DNA of 64,000 nucleotides from contig JADJNA010000020.1 in NCBI GenBank assembly GCA_016709305.1, forward strand, positions 1-64,000, in the 5' to 3' direction. Position numbers and translations under genes: made by a program. Source of the DNA: Candidatus Villigracilis saccharophilus (lineage in GTDB: Bacteria > Chloroflexota > Anaerolineae > Anaerolineales > Villigracilaceae). Shown here piece by piece: positions 1 to 9,525 of this stretch. Positions within the stretch are counted from its first letter, which is position 1, and each line of letters opens with the position of its first letter. The notes under the pieces were generated by a model, which worked only from the letters and a program-made list of their open reading frames with translations, did not search any database and was not told where the DNA came from.

Positions 1-2539
1 GCGGCGCGTTGGAGATCTCTTCCTCCACGACGGCGACTACAAAACATTCCAATTCGATGTTGCACGGCTGGACGATTGCCGCAAATCTTGATATAACTTG
101 ATGGTCTCACGATAAGTATTTTTGGCTGCGGCGTAATGCCCAGCGCGCGTTGGGCGTGAGCGATCTCGGAAGTCATCCTCGTTATCATGCCATTGTGACC
201 CATTTGTGTGAATATTCTGAGTCCTTCCTCAAAAACCGCTGGGCAGCGATCGAAGCGACCTCCTCACATCGCGCACCGATCCCCATCCCAAATTGAGAAA
301 CCAGATTAAAGTGATATGGTTCCTCTCTCCCATGATCGGCAGAAACAACCGTCAGCGTACTTTTCAGCTTCTTGGTAATTTCCAAGCATATTGATCCTGC
401 GTCACATGTTGCCGTAAGCCATACCCATCCCAGCCTTGTAATTGAGCTCTCTAAAAATTTCAAGCCCCTCCTGTGCGGCGGCAAGGGCATCGTCGGCTTT
501 GATCATAGCGGAGGCATTTGCGTACATTTCCAGACTAACGCCTAACAGTTTTTTATCACCGAGTTCACGCAAGACGTACTACTTCCTGTGGCAGCACCGT
601 GAGGAATGATTTGGCCTGAGCCCGGAGAAGTGTCCCGAGACCAAAACATCCATGGGCATAAATCTCTTCGAAGGCGGTTCTGCGCCTCCGCGCGGCAAGG
701 CACGAAATCTCTCCATTGCCATTTTGAGAATGGTCGTTCCTTCCATCAGTCCTCCCACCATGGTCATGCGCGCTCATCGCCATGTTCGCAGCGAGTTCCA
801 ATGCGCCTTGAACATCGTTTGCAAACCCCATTCAGAGATGCCGCGCGCAGGTTTTCCACTTCACCCGCATGGATTTCAATTTTTGCATTTCAGCTTCGCC
901 GAAGTTGTGAAGCGAAACATCCCATAAGCCGCTCGAACCATTTGCGTAGTAGACGAAGTGCCGATCGCGCACCGCTGCGGGCTTGCTTCGCTTCGAATAA
1001 TTTCTCTCGCGCGTATTGGAGAATTGCTCTCCACAGAAGGGAAATAAGCATCTCGCCGTTAGTGTTCTTCGGTTACGACCAGCGATTTATTGACCAACCC
1101 CTTCGAGATGTTCCAGCTGCGCGGATCTTCAGAGACCGCTTCGAGCGCCTCCAATATCCACCCGCCGACGAAGACCGACGCGATGCGCAATAGATTCTTT
1201 TCCTGTTCAGGAGAGTAAGTCACGTAACTCAATCGATCAACGCCCGCAGGGTCTGTTTGACGCGGCAAGGCAGTACGACTGCCACCCACGAGCAGGCGGA
1301 ATAAGTCATCGAGTCTCGTTGCGATTTGTTCGGGGGCAAGTAGCCCCGTAATGCGCGCAGCGGCTAATTCCAATAGCCAAAGGAATGCCATCGAGACGGT
1401 TGCAGATCTGGGCGACGGAGGAGGCGTTTCTATCGGTGATGAAAATTTTGGAGTTGGCGGGCGCGGGCGCGTTCCACGAAAAGGCGGTTGATCCGGTATC
1501 CGCAAGCGAGGGAGTCCGATAAGCAACTTCGCCCGTGATACCCAATGCTTCCGCGACCGCTGGCAAGGATTTTGAGTCCCGCGCGCATCGACGCAGGAGA
1601 TCATCCGCGAGTTTTGCGCAGGCGGCGATGAGATGCTCGCAATTATCGAGAATGAGCAGGAGTTTTTTATCGCGCAGATAATCGGTGACGAGATTCGCCA
1701 GCGGGTTGAACGGCAGTTCCTGCAAACCAAACGCGTGCGCCAGCGCGGGATAATTTGCGCAGGATCAGAAAGCGGGGCCAGCTCAATCATCCACACACCG
1801 TTGGAAAAAATCGGGAGCAATTGCAGACCGACTTCGATGGAGAGACGAGTCTTGCCCGTGCCGCCTGAACCTGTGAGAGTTACAAGACGCGCTGAATTGA
1901 GCACCGCTTTGATCTCAGCGATTTCTTTTTCACGACCGATGAAGGAAGTGAGTTGAGCAGAGAGATTGTTAGGCTGGGTATCAAGCGATTTGATGGCGGG
2001 AAGTTTTGCGGCAGGTCGGGGCATTGACTTGATAGAGTCGCAGTGGAGCGCGTAAATCTTTGAGGCGATGTTTACCCCACATCACGCAGAGTCACAAAGT
2101 TTGGCAATGCGTATTGCAAGAGTTCGTAGGTGGTTTGTGTGAGGAGGTCTGTTCACCATGCGCGGCCGACATTACGCGCTGCGTGGATGCGATGGTAGCG
2201 TAATCATCGTACTTGCCATCGGATAATAATTCAGCGGTGCCTGTGTGCAATCCCATGCGGACTTTAATCGCACCTGTCTCGCCCCAGGTTTCTGTATGCA
2301 ATGCGTGCTGAGCTGCTAAGACGGCATTCAATCCATCAATTGCATTATGAAATGCCGCGCTGAACAGATCGCCGACAATTTGAAAGACGATCCGTTATGC
2401 GCTTTTATGGCTTGATTTAGGATTTGGTTATGTCGCGCAAGCAGGACTGGCATATCATTTGGATATTGCTGCGCAATTTTGTACTTCCTTCGATGTCAGT
2501 AAAGAGGAATGTAACAGTCCCTGAAGGTAAATTTGTCAT
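1..2539 (-). pseudogene. Broken cyclase / AAA-ATPase / TPR regulator, runs off the left edge
   Basis: Minus-strand remnant of a large signalling protein of the class III nucleotide cyclase plus NB-ARC-like ATPase plus TPR type. It starts at 2539 with the cyclase opening (TVTFLFTDIEGSTKL), and a second cyclase piece near 2290-2190 reads MGLHTGTAELL. The ATPase part begins near 1950 (LTSFIGREKEIAEI) with a Walker A motif GSGGTGKTRL near 1860, followed in another frame by LLLILDNCEHLIAACAKL. TPR-like text (AAQEGLEIFRELNYKAGMGM) lies near 480-410, and more C-terminal TPR text reaches base 1. At least five frame changes are needed, far more than in any other gene here, so this looks truly decayed, although residual assembly indels may inflate the count. 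The exact cyclase product cannot be judged. Confidence 0.8.
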
Positions 2540-2663
2540 ATCATTAAACCTCATCTAACAATAAAAAACTGCTGCCAATATATTACATCCAGATTGAATT
2601 GATAAAACTTTCCGTAAAATCCTCGCATACGTATGGTTTAGATATAAATTTTCTTGATCGCTG

Positions 2664-3296
2664 TTATTTCTTTTTGTCTTTAGGAAGAAACTCAAATGGC
2701 GGACGCTGATTTAGTTTAATTAAATTTGCACCAGAATCGCCAGCGTGGATTGCCGTTAACAGGCCCGTATCACAACTCAGGCGTTGAAAATTGTCGAGCG
2801 GCAGACCAAGGAAATGTGAGACCGCCAGTTTGATCGGGTCCGCGTGAAAGACAACCGCGACAATATCCTGTGGCTTGTTGTGTTTCTTGATAATACTTTC
2901 AAGCACGTTTGAAATTCGGGTTTGAATTTCTGGAAAGGACTCACCTTCAGGAAAACGAAAACGGGAGGGGGCATGTTGCACGATCTTCCAAACTTTTGTC
3001 AGGCTCAAAACTCTCCATGACCTGCCCTGCCATTTGCCGATGTCCGCATCCATTAGGTCGGGTTCCTGAATGATCTGCAATTTTCGCGCGGATGCGATCG
3101 GTGCGGCAGTTTCTATCGCCCTCTCAAGCGGACTTGAATAAATGGCTTTGATTGGCACGTCTTTGAGCGCATCTCCCAACGTCTGGGCCTGCTTCTGTCC
3201 CTTTTCGTTTAAGTGAACCCCGGGCAGTCTTCCTGCCATCTTGCCTGTTTTGACATATTCGTTTTCGCCGTGACGGATGAGCAATAATAAGGGCAT
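2664..3296 (-). CDS. Histidine phosphatase family protein (phosphoglycerate-mutase-like)
   Basis: About 210 residues. The N-terminal LLLIRHGENEY holds the RHG catalytic signature, with the phosphate-accepting His about ten residues from the start. Further family marks are YSSPLERAIETA near residue 65, the acidic EPDLMDADIGKWQG stretch, and a late VVFHADPIKLAVSHFLGLP with the second catalytic His. I chose the ATG at 3296 because it sits directly before the conserved beta strand and has AAGGA upstream; a longer reading to 3440 overlaps the neighbouring gene. Members of this family include phosphoglycerate mutases, cobalamin phosphatases and broad phosphatases; the substrate here cannot be told. 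It is probably co-transcribed with the small membrane gene and rarA upstream. Confidence 0.85.
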   Translation of the reverse strand: MPLLLLIRHGENEYVKTGKMAGRLPGVHLNEKGQKQAQTLGDALKDVPIKAIYSSPLERAIETAAPIASARKLQIIQEPDLMDADIGKWQGRSWRVLSLTKVWKIVQHAPSRFRFPEGESFPEIQTRISNVLESIIKKHNKPQDIVAVVFHADPIKLAVSHFLGLPLDNFQRLSCDTGLLTAIHAGDSGANLIKLNQRPPFEFLPKDKKK

Positions 3297-3333
3297 GTAT
3301 GATTTTCCTTGAATAAATTTTATTGAAATGATC

Positions 3334-3651
3334 TTATTTCTGTTCTTTGCTTTTTGATTTCCACCACCATCTTCCTTTTTGCATGGTGGTGGATAACTCC
3401 AATCGATTTGATCCAAAAACTCCGATAAACAAACCGCCAATCATATACAAATCAATAGATATGGGTCCGGGAAATTTTGCAAACTGGAAAAGAAACGTCG
3501 ATATGAAGGTAAAACAAAATGTAAGCACTGGATTTCCCGGAGTCCATCCTGCGTAAATCATTGCCTTTTCAATCAAAATCGCAATGATAGAAACCGATAC
3601 TCCAGTCAAAAAATATGGGAGTAAAAATAAAAAAAGTTTTATGTAATACAT
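3334..3651 (-). CDS. Small membrane protein of unknown function
   Basis: 105 residues with three hydrophobic segments: residues about 5-28, 39-58 (LTFCFTFISTFLFQFA) and 64-80 (IDLYMIGGLFIGVFG). A basic tail rich in Trp and Lys follows. It starts only 7 bases after the rarA stop codon and precedes the histidine phosphatase, so the three are likely one transcript. No good Shine-Dalgarno sequence is visible, which leaves translational coupling to rarA as a possibility. I do not recognise the family. Confidence 0.6.
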   Translation of the reverse strand: MYYIKLFLFLLPYFLTGVSVSIIAILIEKAMIYAGWTPGNPVLTFCFTFISTFLFQFAKFPGPISIDLYMIGGLFIGVFGSNRLELSTTMQKGRWWWKSKSKEQK

Positions 3652-3658
3652 CGAGGAT

Positions 3659-5067
3659 CTACTTGATTTTTCTCTTCATCTCTTTGATTTCATCTTCACT
3701 CATTGCAGGAACATCTTCTCTACGTTCAATTCCCAATGCCTTGCGTTGAGCTTCGCGCCACATTTCAAGCCTTGCTGTGACTTGTGATTCATAACCTTCC
3801 TGTGATGGCGCATAAAAATATGTGCCGAGCAAGCGCTTTGGCAAATATTGCTGCGGCGTGAAGTGACCTTCTGCATCGTGCGGATAAACATAATCTTTGC
3901 CTTGACCTGTGGCAGCGGCATCGCGATTCCCATCCGCGAGGTGGCGCGGGACTGATACCTGCCCTTCTTCTTCGATCTTCTTCATCGCTTTGAAATATGC
4001 GACTGTACTGTTGGATTTAGGCGCGGTGGCAAGGTAAAGCGTGGCTTCGGCGATGGGAAAAATTCCCTCGGGCAGGCCGATGAACTCAAAGGCCTGCGCT
4101 GCTGAGTTTGCCACGACAAGTCCCATCGGATCAGCGAGGCCAATATCTTCGCCAGCCAAAATAATCAATCTGCGTAGAATGAATTTCGGGTCTTCGCCAG
4201 CGTAGATCATTTTTGCGAGCCAGTATAAAGCCGCGTCGGGGTCTGATCCGCGCACGGATTTGATGAAAGCAGAGATGGTGTCGTAATGAGCATCGCCATC
4301 TTTGTCGTAGAGTACAGCGCGGCGTTGAATGGACTCCTGCGCCACATCCAAAGTAACGTGGATCACGCCGTCTTTGTCTGGAGCGGTGGATTCAACGGCC
4401 AGCTCAATTGCATTCAGGGCATTGCGTGCGTCGCCGCTGGAAACTTCAATTAAATGGGTGCGGGCATCCAGGTCAAGGTTGATGCGCTTGTACCCATAGC
4501 CGCGTTCCTTGTCGGTCAAAGCTCGGTCGATCAAAATCCCCGTTTCGGTTTGATTCAAATTGCGGAGTTGGAAAACGCGCGAACGCGAGATCAATGCCTT
4601 GATCACTTCAAAGTAAGGATTCTCTGTCGTCGCACCGATCAGGGTGAATGTGCCATTTTCAACGTGGGGCAGGAGTGCGTCCTGTTGGGCTTTGTTCCAT
4701 CTGTGGACTTCATCTACAAAAAGGATCGTACGGATATTGTGCAGGCGCCTGCGTTCAAGTGACTCGTCGATTACGACATGCAAGTCCGCTTTGCCTGCGA
4801 GAATGGCGGAAATGGTTGTGAAATGACTCCTGGTTGTGTTGGCAATGACTTGCGCGAGTGTGGTCTTGCCTGTGCCCGGAGGCCCCCACAAAATGATGGA
4901 TGAAAAGAGTTTGTCCGCTTCGATGGCGCGGCGCAAAGTTTGCCTTCGCCCACGATGTGTTCCTGCCCGATATATTCATCCAAAGTACGCGGACGCATCC
5001 GCACGGCGAGTGGGGCTTCGCTTTTCAGGCGTTCGTTCATGGCGTGGTCGAAAAGGTCTTGAGACAT
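3659..5067 (-). CDS. rarA: Replication-associated recombination protein RarA (MgsA), interrupted by one missing base
   Basis: AAA+ ATPase related to clamp loaders that acts at stalled replication forks. The N-terminus (MSQDLFDHAMNERLK, then RPRTLDEYIGQEHIVGEGKL) lies in one frame. From about 4936 the next frame continues with RRAIEADKLFSS, Walker A GPPGTGKTT, Walker B ILFVDEVHR and the sensor motif IGATTENP. The C-terminal clamp-loader-type region (ALYWLAKMIYAGEDPKFILR) is complete. Joining the frames needs one extra base in the 3-A run at 4935-4937 (plus strand), giving GKLLRRAIEAD, the usual family sequence. Total length, about 468 residues, is somewhat longer than typical. An assembly indel is the simplest explanation. 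It starts directly under a -10 box, so it may be leaderless. Confidence 0.9.
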
Positions 5068-5073
5068 GGAATG

Positions 5074-5079
5074 ATTATA
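5074..5079 (-). promoter_or_regulatory. -10 box of rarA, probable leaderless start
   Basis: On the minus strand TATAAT ends 6 bases before the rarA ATG at 5067, so transcription would begin at or within a base of the start codon. No Shine-Dalgarno sequence lies upstream. The spacing is seen directly; the leaderless reading is inference. Confidence 0.5.
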
Positions 5080-5096
5080 ACAACAAGAAAATAAAA

Positions 5097-5118
5097 ACAG
5101 GCCGCTCAAGCGGCCTGT
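5097..5118 (-). terminator. Rho-independent terminator after the 5125-6027 gene
   Basis: Nine-base arms ACAGGCCGC / GCGGCCTGT around a TCAA loop. On the minus strand a T-rich tract (TTTTATTTTC) follows. It separates the membrane gene at 5125-6027 from rarA. Confidence 0.85.
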
Positions 5119-5124
5119 AAATGA

Positions 5125-6027
5125 TCAACCCTTTTCTGTTTTATTGGGCTTGAGCCCCAGTAATTTGTTCAATATATCAAACCAGAAGGGCGCTCCCAGT
5201 GAAGCGGCGAGACCCGTAAGAATTATTCCAAGAAATTTGAGCAGCCAGCCTGCAAAATCTTGCGGAGTGGTTTCATTATTCCAGCCGATTGGAAGGGATA
5301 ATTCATTCAATTGGTCTTGAATACCCGTAACGCTGAAGCTCTCTTCCGGGTTTATGTTTTCTGCTTGGGCAACAATTGCCTGCCGCAGGGTTGGGTCACG
5401 CCAGAGGTGATTGACGATAACCAGTGAGTCGACATTGAAGCCTGACGCCAGGGTAATGCCTAATACCAATGCAATCAAGGATGCGTGTTTTCTGTATAGT
5501 AACGTCGCCTGACTCATAGTGGTGTCAAACCACGTTTCAACGTTTTCACGATACTTCACCAATGTATTTTCCACATCAGTGCTTTCTTGATTGAGCTTGG
5601 GGACAAGATATTTTACAGTTCTGGATAAAACCTGGTTTGAGGTATCAAGATATTTAAAGCTGTCCACCACGCTTTGTTTCATAACTTCCAAACTCATCGT
5701 GCCCGCAGGGATGTCATTTCCGACCTTGCCAGCATTTAAGAAAACATCGACCGCGGCTCTTGCAAAAATTGGGTTTGGAATGCCTTTGGGTTTTCGTTTC
5801 CTGCCCCAAAAGGTCCTTGCGGATAAAGACTCGATCAAGGGGTGCTTATAGAACTGCGCTACAAGGGCGGGATCATGGAACATTTCCTGTAATCGGCGTT
5901 CAAGAAACGTCGAGCGCCAGCCCAGGCTCTCAATGATCGCTTCTTGTATCTGGCTGGTTGCCATGCTGAGGATGAGCCAGGTTAGGATAAGGCCTATGGC
6001 TACTTCGAGGATAGCGTCAAGTTGCAT
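5125..6027 (-). CDS. Conserved membrane protein with GAPFWFD C-terminal motif, unknown function
   Basis: 300 residues. An N-terminal hydrophobic helix (residues 5-25) is followed by a long soluble stretch (26-170), a second membrane segment near 180-200 (HASLIALVLGITLASGF), a periplasmic or cytoplasmic loop, and a last segment near 262-290 ending in GAPFWFDILNKLLGLK. That closing motif recurs in bacterial membrane proteins of unknown role. The start is backed by AAGGAGATCGAC before the ATG at 6027. It stands alone between its terminator and the EamA transporter. Function unknown. Confidence 0.75.
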   Translation of the reverse strand: MQLDAILEVAIGLILTWLILSMATSQIQEAIIESLGWRSTFLERRLQEMFHDPALVAQFYKHPLIESLSARTFWGRKRKPKGIPNPIFARAAVDVFLNAGKVGNDIPAGTMSLEVMKQSVVDSFKYLDTSNQVLSRTVKYLVPKLNQESTDVENTLVKYRENVETWFDTTMSQATLLYRKHASLIALVLGITLASGFNVDSLVIVNHLWRDPTLRQAIVAQAENINPEESFSVTGIQDQLNELSLPIGWNNETTPQDFAGWLLKFLGIILTGLAASLGAPFWFDILNKLLGLKPNKTEKG

Positions 6028-6093
6028 GTCGATCTCCTTATAATAGTGATCTGGAATAATGTATTCTTAGTATCTGTTTGCGCTTTGAAATTA

Positions 6094-6984
6094 TCAAGCA
6101 TTGGGTATTTCTTCTTTTGTTTGCATATGCGACTGGTTGACGATGTAAATACCGGCAAGCGCTACTGCGCCGCCTATCCATTGTGTGGTGTTTGGGATTT
6201 CTCCCAACATGGGGATGGCAAGTATGGTGGTTAGGATGGGTTGTCCAATTAATGTGGGCGATACGATTGAGGCTGGTAAATGACCGAGAGCGTAGGTGAT
6301 AGCGAGATAACCGATCATTTGCGAAACTATGGCGGTCAGGAAAAATATGATCCACGTCTGGGGAGGATAGCCTGAGAAAGAGTTGCCTAACACAAGATTC
6401 ATAATAAGCATCCCAAGTGTGGCGCTTACGCCAACCAGCCATGTATATCTGAGAGGGTCTATATATTTTCGCCCGTGCTGGGTGGTGAGTTGATACGAGG
6501 CGTAAAAGATCGCGGCGGTGCTTGCCATCAGGTCGCCGAGACCAAGGGTGGGGTGCTTGAGGAAGTCGCTGCCCATCACGAGAGCCGCGCCTGCCAGCGC
6601 CAGGATCAAGCCCAGCCAAAAAACTCCGCGGAGTTTTTCGCGAAAGAAGAAGAGCGCAAACAACGCGACCCATAAAGGTGATGTGTTCCCAAGCAAGGTT
6701 GCATTGGCGGCAGTTGTAAATTTTAAAGATGAATTCCAAAATGCAAAATCAAATGCGGTGAAGATCCCCGCGAATAATGGAAATATTAAATATTTATTTT
6801 TGATCGGCTCGAGCTGTTTCTGTTGTCTAATAAAAATTGGGGAGAGAAAGATCGTAGAGATCAGTAACCGATAGAAGCCAGTGATGGGTCCCGGCGCTTC
6901 CGCCCAGCGCACGAACATTGCGGAAAGGCTGAGTGCACCGATGCCGATCGCGAGCGCAATATATGGAACAAATTTATTTTGCAT
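6094..6984 (-). CDS. EamA/DMT-family transporter
   Basis: 296 residues with about ten hydrophobic segments arranged as two EamA repeats of five, the standard drug/metabolite transporter layout. Typical marks are the start AIGIGALSLSAMFVRWAEAP, the first-repeat end ANATLLGNTSPLWVALFALFFFREKL, and the second-repeat counterpart LGHLPASIVSPTLIGQPILTTILAIPMLGE. It belongs to the inner membrane and probably exports a small metabolite or amino acid; the substrate cannot be predicted. Length is normal for the family and no operon partner is obvious. Confidence 0.9.
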   Translation of the reverse strand: MQNKFVPYIALAIGIGALSLSAMFVRWAEAPGPITGFYRLLISTIFLSPIFIRQQKQLEPIKNKYLIFPLFAGIFTAFDFAFWNSSLKFTTAANATLLGNTSPLWVALFALFFFREKLRGVFWLGLILALAGAALVMGSDFLKHPTLGLGDLMASTAAIFYASYQLTTQHGRKYIDPLRYTWLVGVSATLGMLIMNLVLGNSFSGYPPQTWIIFFLTAIVSQMIGYLAITYALGHLPASIVSPTLIGQPILTTILAIPMLGEIPNTTQWIGGAVALAGIYIVNQSHMQTKEEIPNA

Positions 6985-7027
6985 TTGGAAATTGTACCCG
7001 GCATTGCATGGATGAACTGCGCTGGTT

Positions 7028-7771
7028 TTATTTTGGGTTGATCCGCTCGAGGGTGGGTAAAAGTGCGCGGAGGGTGGACAGGCTAAAGTCAGGCTCGATG
7101 CGCTGCCCCGCTTCTTGCTCTGCGCTAAAATGTGCGCGGCGTGTGAGCCAGATTGTTTTAATATTCAAACTTTTCGCGCCAGCCATATCCGCAATCAGGC
7201 TATCGCCGACCATGGCCGCCTCTTCCGGCGGAATACTCCATTGTGCGAGTGCGATTTCGAATGTGCGCGGATGGGGCTTGCGGTAAAAACATGCCGCGGA
7301 TGTCAACACAAAATCAAAGTATGGTCGAATCCCGAACCCTTCTACAAGTTCCTGCACATCCTTATCGTCGCCTGCGTTTGAAAAAATGCCGAGCTGATAG
7401 TTCCTGGATTTTAACCCGCGGATCATCTCCAAGGCATCGTCTTCCAACACCCAGTTTTTCTGCGTGATCAAATACAGCGCGTCCAACGCGGACCTGAGAA
7501 TTGATTCGGCGATCTCGGCATATCCCAATTCTTTGAGCAGTTCGCGTAGAACGAAGTGATAGGTGGTCTCCTGAAGATCCTTGTCGCGTTGCTCGTAGTA
7601 TTGATGCAATCGAGCGCGGAAAGTGCGGCTGTCCAGATCAATATCATATTTACGCAGTGTTTCCGTAAGCGCCTGGTCTGCCTGCTCCAGAACGGGCAGC
7701 CAATTTCTGCGAGCATGCATAAGCGTGCCGCCGAGATCGAAAAGGATGTGTCGAACGGGAGAAGCGTTCAT
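7028..7771 (-). CDS. HAD-superfamily hydrolase (phosphatase-like)
   Basis: 247 residues. Motif I appears as FDLGGTLMHARRNW at residues 11-24; the second catalytic Asp position of the usual DxD is Gly here, as in some members written DLGGT. Motif II is GIFSNAGD near residue 131, motif III is the Lys of FYRKPHPRTFEIAL, and motif IV is MVGDSLIADMAGAKSL. A helical cap lies between motifs I and II (residues 30-115), as in subfamily I phosphatases and haloacid dehalogenases. The first codons lie inside a 17-bp inverted repeat, so initiation may be controlled by RNA structure. Confidence 0.85.
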   Translation of the reverse strand: MNASPVRHILFDLGGTLMHARRNWLPVLEQADQALTETLRKYDIDLDSRTFRARLHQYYEQRDKDLQETTYHFVLRELLKELGYAEIAESILRSALDALYLITQKNWVLEDDALEMIRGLKSRNYQLGIFSNAGDDKDVQELVEGFGIRPYFDFVLTSAACFYRKPHPRTFEIALAQWSIPPEEAAMVGDSLIADMAGAKSLNIKTIWLTRRAHFSAEQEAGQRIEPDFSLSTLRALLPTLERINPK

Positions 7772-7802
7772 CAGGATTGGTATACCCTGATGAACGCTTC
7801 TC
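7759..7802 (-). promoter_or_regulatory. 17-bp perfect inverted repeat covering the HAD start codon
   Basis: Arms at 7759-7775 (GAGAAGCGTTCATCAGG) and 7786-7802 are perfect complements, separated by 10 bases. The ATG of the HAD gene (7771-7769 on the minus strand) sits inside one arm, so a transcript entering from the upstream TPR gene would bury the start codon in a stem. No T-run follows, so it is not a standard terminator, although it could reduce read-through. Confidence 0.6.
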
Positions 7803-7830
7803 GTAAAGGGGGAAATTTGTAGGGTGAAAA

Positions 7831-9525
7831 TTACTCTTCAACGAAAAATGTGCCGATTTGTGCCAATCTGGAATCCGCGTATAGTTCAACGACATATTCG
7901 CCGGGCGTGAGAATGAACACGTTGGTGTAATCGTACCCAAAAGTTTGATACCATGCGGAGTCGCTGCTAAGCTCTGTGTTGAAAACGACTCGTAAAGATT
8001 GGTCTTCTGCGCCGTTCAGATATACCTTCCAGATGATCTGTTGCGGGGCTGGACCGCTGAACCTGAATTTGACTGTCACTGATTCTGTGCCGTAAGGAAA
8101 ATATGCATCCGGTGAGACTTCAAAATTCGAGATTAGTCCCTGCTCGTCCCTGCCTGTGATCTGCCCAAATAAGAATGGTTCAACCTGAATCACTTCCTGT
8201 GGGGTTGGCAGTTGCCCGGTATATTCAAGCGCGACGGTGGTCTCTTTTAGCCGCAGCATTTGCTGGTAGGCGAAATCGCGAATGGATGCGTGATCGGCGC
8301 TGATCAGATCGGAAGTGGGCGATTCGGTCCATGATTTCGGATTGTTGTCCAGCTGGTCGATCAGGTTTTGCAGGTCAATTGCGCCTGCATCCATATAAAG
8401 CCAGAGAGAGACGGGAGGCTGTGTATTGTTTTGCCGTGCTTCGGTGACTTGCCGCTCCGCTTCCTGAATCAGAAGATCATATTGTTGTTGAGAGTTAGCC
8501 AGGTCTCCCATCGCGAGATACGTGATGGCTTCGTTCATGCGTACGCCCAGTACGCTCGGATCAATGGTCAATACCCGTTCGTCAGCTTCGATCGCCTGCT
8601 GGAATTGTCCGCTGATGTAATAAGCCCAGCCGAGGTTCCAGTTCGTGCTCGTATCTTCAAGACCCGCTTCCCGCGCGGCTTCGAAATCCTTGATGGCGGA
8701 AGTGATGTCATTCTTATCAAAATAAGCAAATCCGCGCTGGTAGTATGCCTTTCCGTAATCGGGTTTTTCTGCGATCGCAAAGTTGAACTTGGCAATGGCT
8801 TCATCAAATTTGAATTGATAGGAAAGTCCCACGCCTTCGGAATACGCGTTGATGGCGGCCGTGTTGACTTCCGGACGCGCGAGAAGTTCGATCAGAGACC
8901 AGCTCAGCCACAACATACAGAACCCAACGATGCCGGACCCGATGATGACGAACAACCAGCGCACCCCGCCTTTTAATGTGATGGACAAACCGTAAAGCGA
9001 TAGTGTGACCGTGAGCAGGGTGATCTGAACGACAAGATTGTCTGCGGTCTGATCGGTGGCTTGACCAAGTTCTGATTCGGCAAAATAGATCTCATTAAGG
9101 CGGGTCGACTCTACAAGATAAGTATCTGCTTCAAATTTGTTCGTGTCAGGCCATCCGATGGTTGGCTCGAAATAATTGGGACCGAGCATTTCGCTCAGGG
9201 CGGTCATCCGTTCCTGTAATTGTTTATATCGTTCCACAGAGGCCGTATCGCCTTCCTGTTCGGCGGCTGTGATCTGCCAGCCGATCTCGCGCCATGTTTG
9301 GAAAGCTCCCTGCCACTCATAACTGTATTGGATCGTGCCGTTCAATTCCTTTTTTGTGGCAGCGATGGCATTTTCCTGCGCGCGGCGGCGGGCTTGCTCA
9401 GAAATATTAGAGGCGTAGTTTTGAAAATATACGGTGATCGCGACCCAGATCGCCACTGTGGCGATCATCATGGTGATCATTTTTTCGAAGCGCTCGTTGC
9501 TTTTTTGTTGCTGTTCGGTGCTCAT
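7831..9525 (-). CDS. Membrane-anchored TPR-repeat protein
   Basis: 564 residues. An N-terminal membrane helix (residues about 17-36, MITMMIATVAIWVAITVYF) is followed by a soluble loop, two close membrane helices near 180-235, and TPR repeats near 245-350 (KPDYGKAYYQRGFAYFDKND is one repeat). A beta-rich C-terminal domain ends in LTPGEYVVELYADSRL, like an extracellular sandwich domain. The start at 9525 is fixed by overlap: ATGA is shared with the stop of the upstream gene, so the two proteins are translationally coupled. Both share the layout of one helix, a loop and two helices, suggesting paralogous or partnered membrane modules. Molecular function unknown. Confidence 0.8.
   Translation of the reverse strand: MSTEQQQKSNERFEKMITMMIATVAIWVAITVYFQNYASNISEQARRRAQENAIAATKKELNGTIQYSYEWQGAFQTWREIGWQITAAEQEGDTASVERYKQLQERMTALSEMLGPNYFEPTIGWPDTNKFEADTYLVESTRLNEIYFAESELGQATDQTADNLVVQITLLTVTLSLYGLSITLKGGVRWLFVIIGSGIVGFCMLWLSWSLIELLARPEVNTAAINAYSEGVGLSYQFKFDEAIAKFNFAIAEKPDYGKAYYQRGFAYFDKNDITSAIKDFEAAREAGLEDTSTNWNLGWAYYISGQFQQAIEADERVLTIDPSVLGVRMNEAITYLAMGDLANSQQQYDLLIQEAERQVTEARQNNTQPPVSLWLYMDAGAIDLQNLIDQLDNNPKSWTESPTSDLISADHASIRDFAYQQMLRLKETTVALEYTGQLPTPQEVIQVEPFLFGQITGRDEQGLISNFEVSPDAYFPYGTESVTVKFRFSGPAPQQIIWKVYLNGAEDQSLRVVFNTELSSDSAWYQTFGYDYTNVFILTPGEYVVELYADSRLAQIGTFFVEE

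Noticed and set aside
2..91. Plus-strand open end RRVGDLFLHDGDYKTFQ as the C-terminus of a partial gene at the left edge
   Set aside because: The minus strand of the same bases continues the TPR part of the broken regulator (ECFVVAVVEEEISNAP-type text), which explains the open frame better.
606..1193. Plus-strand open frame of 195 codons
   Set aside because: It runs antisense to the cyclase/ATPase remnant and shows no family-like sequence or ribosome-binding site.
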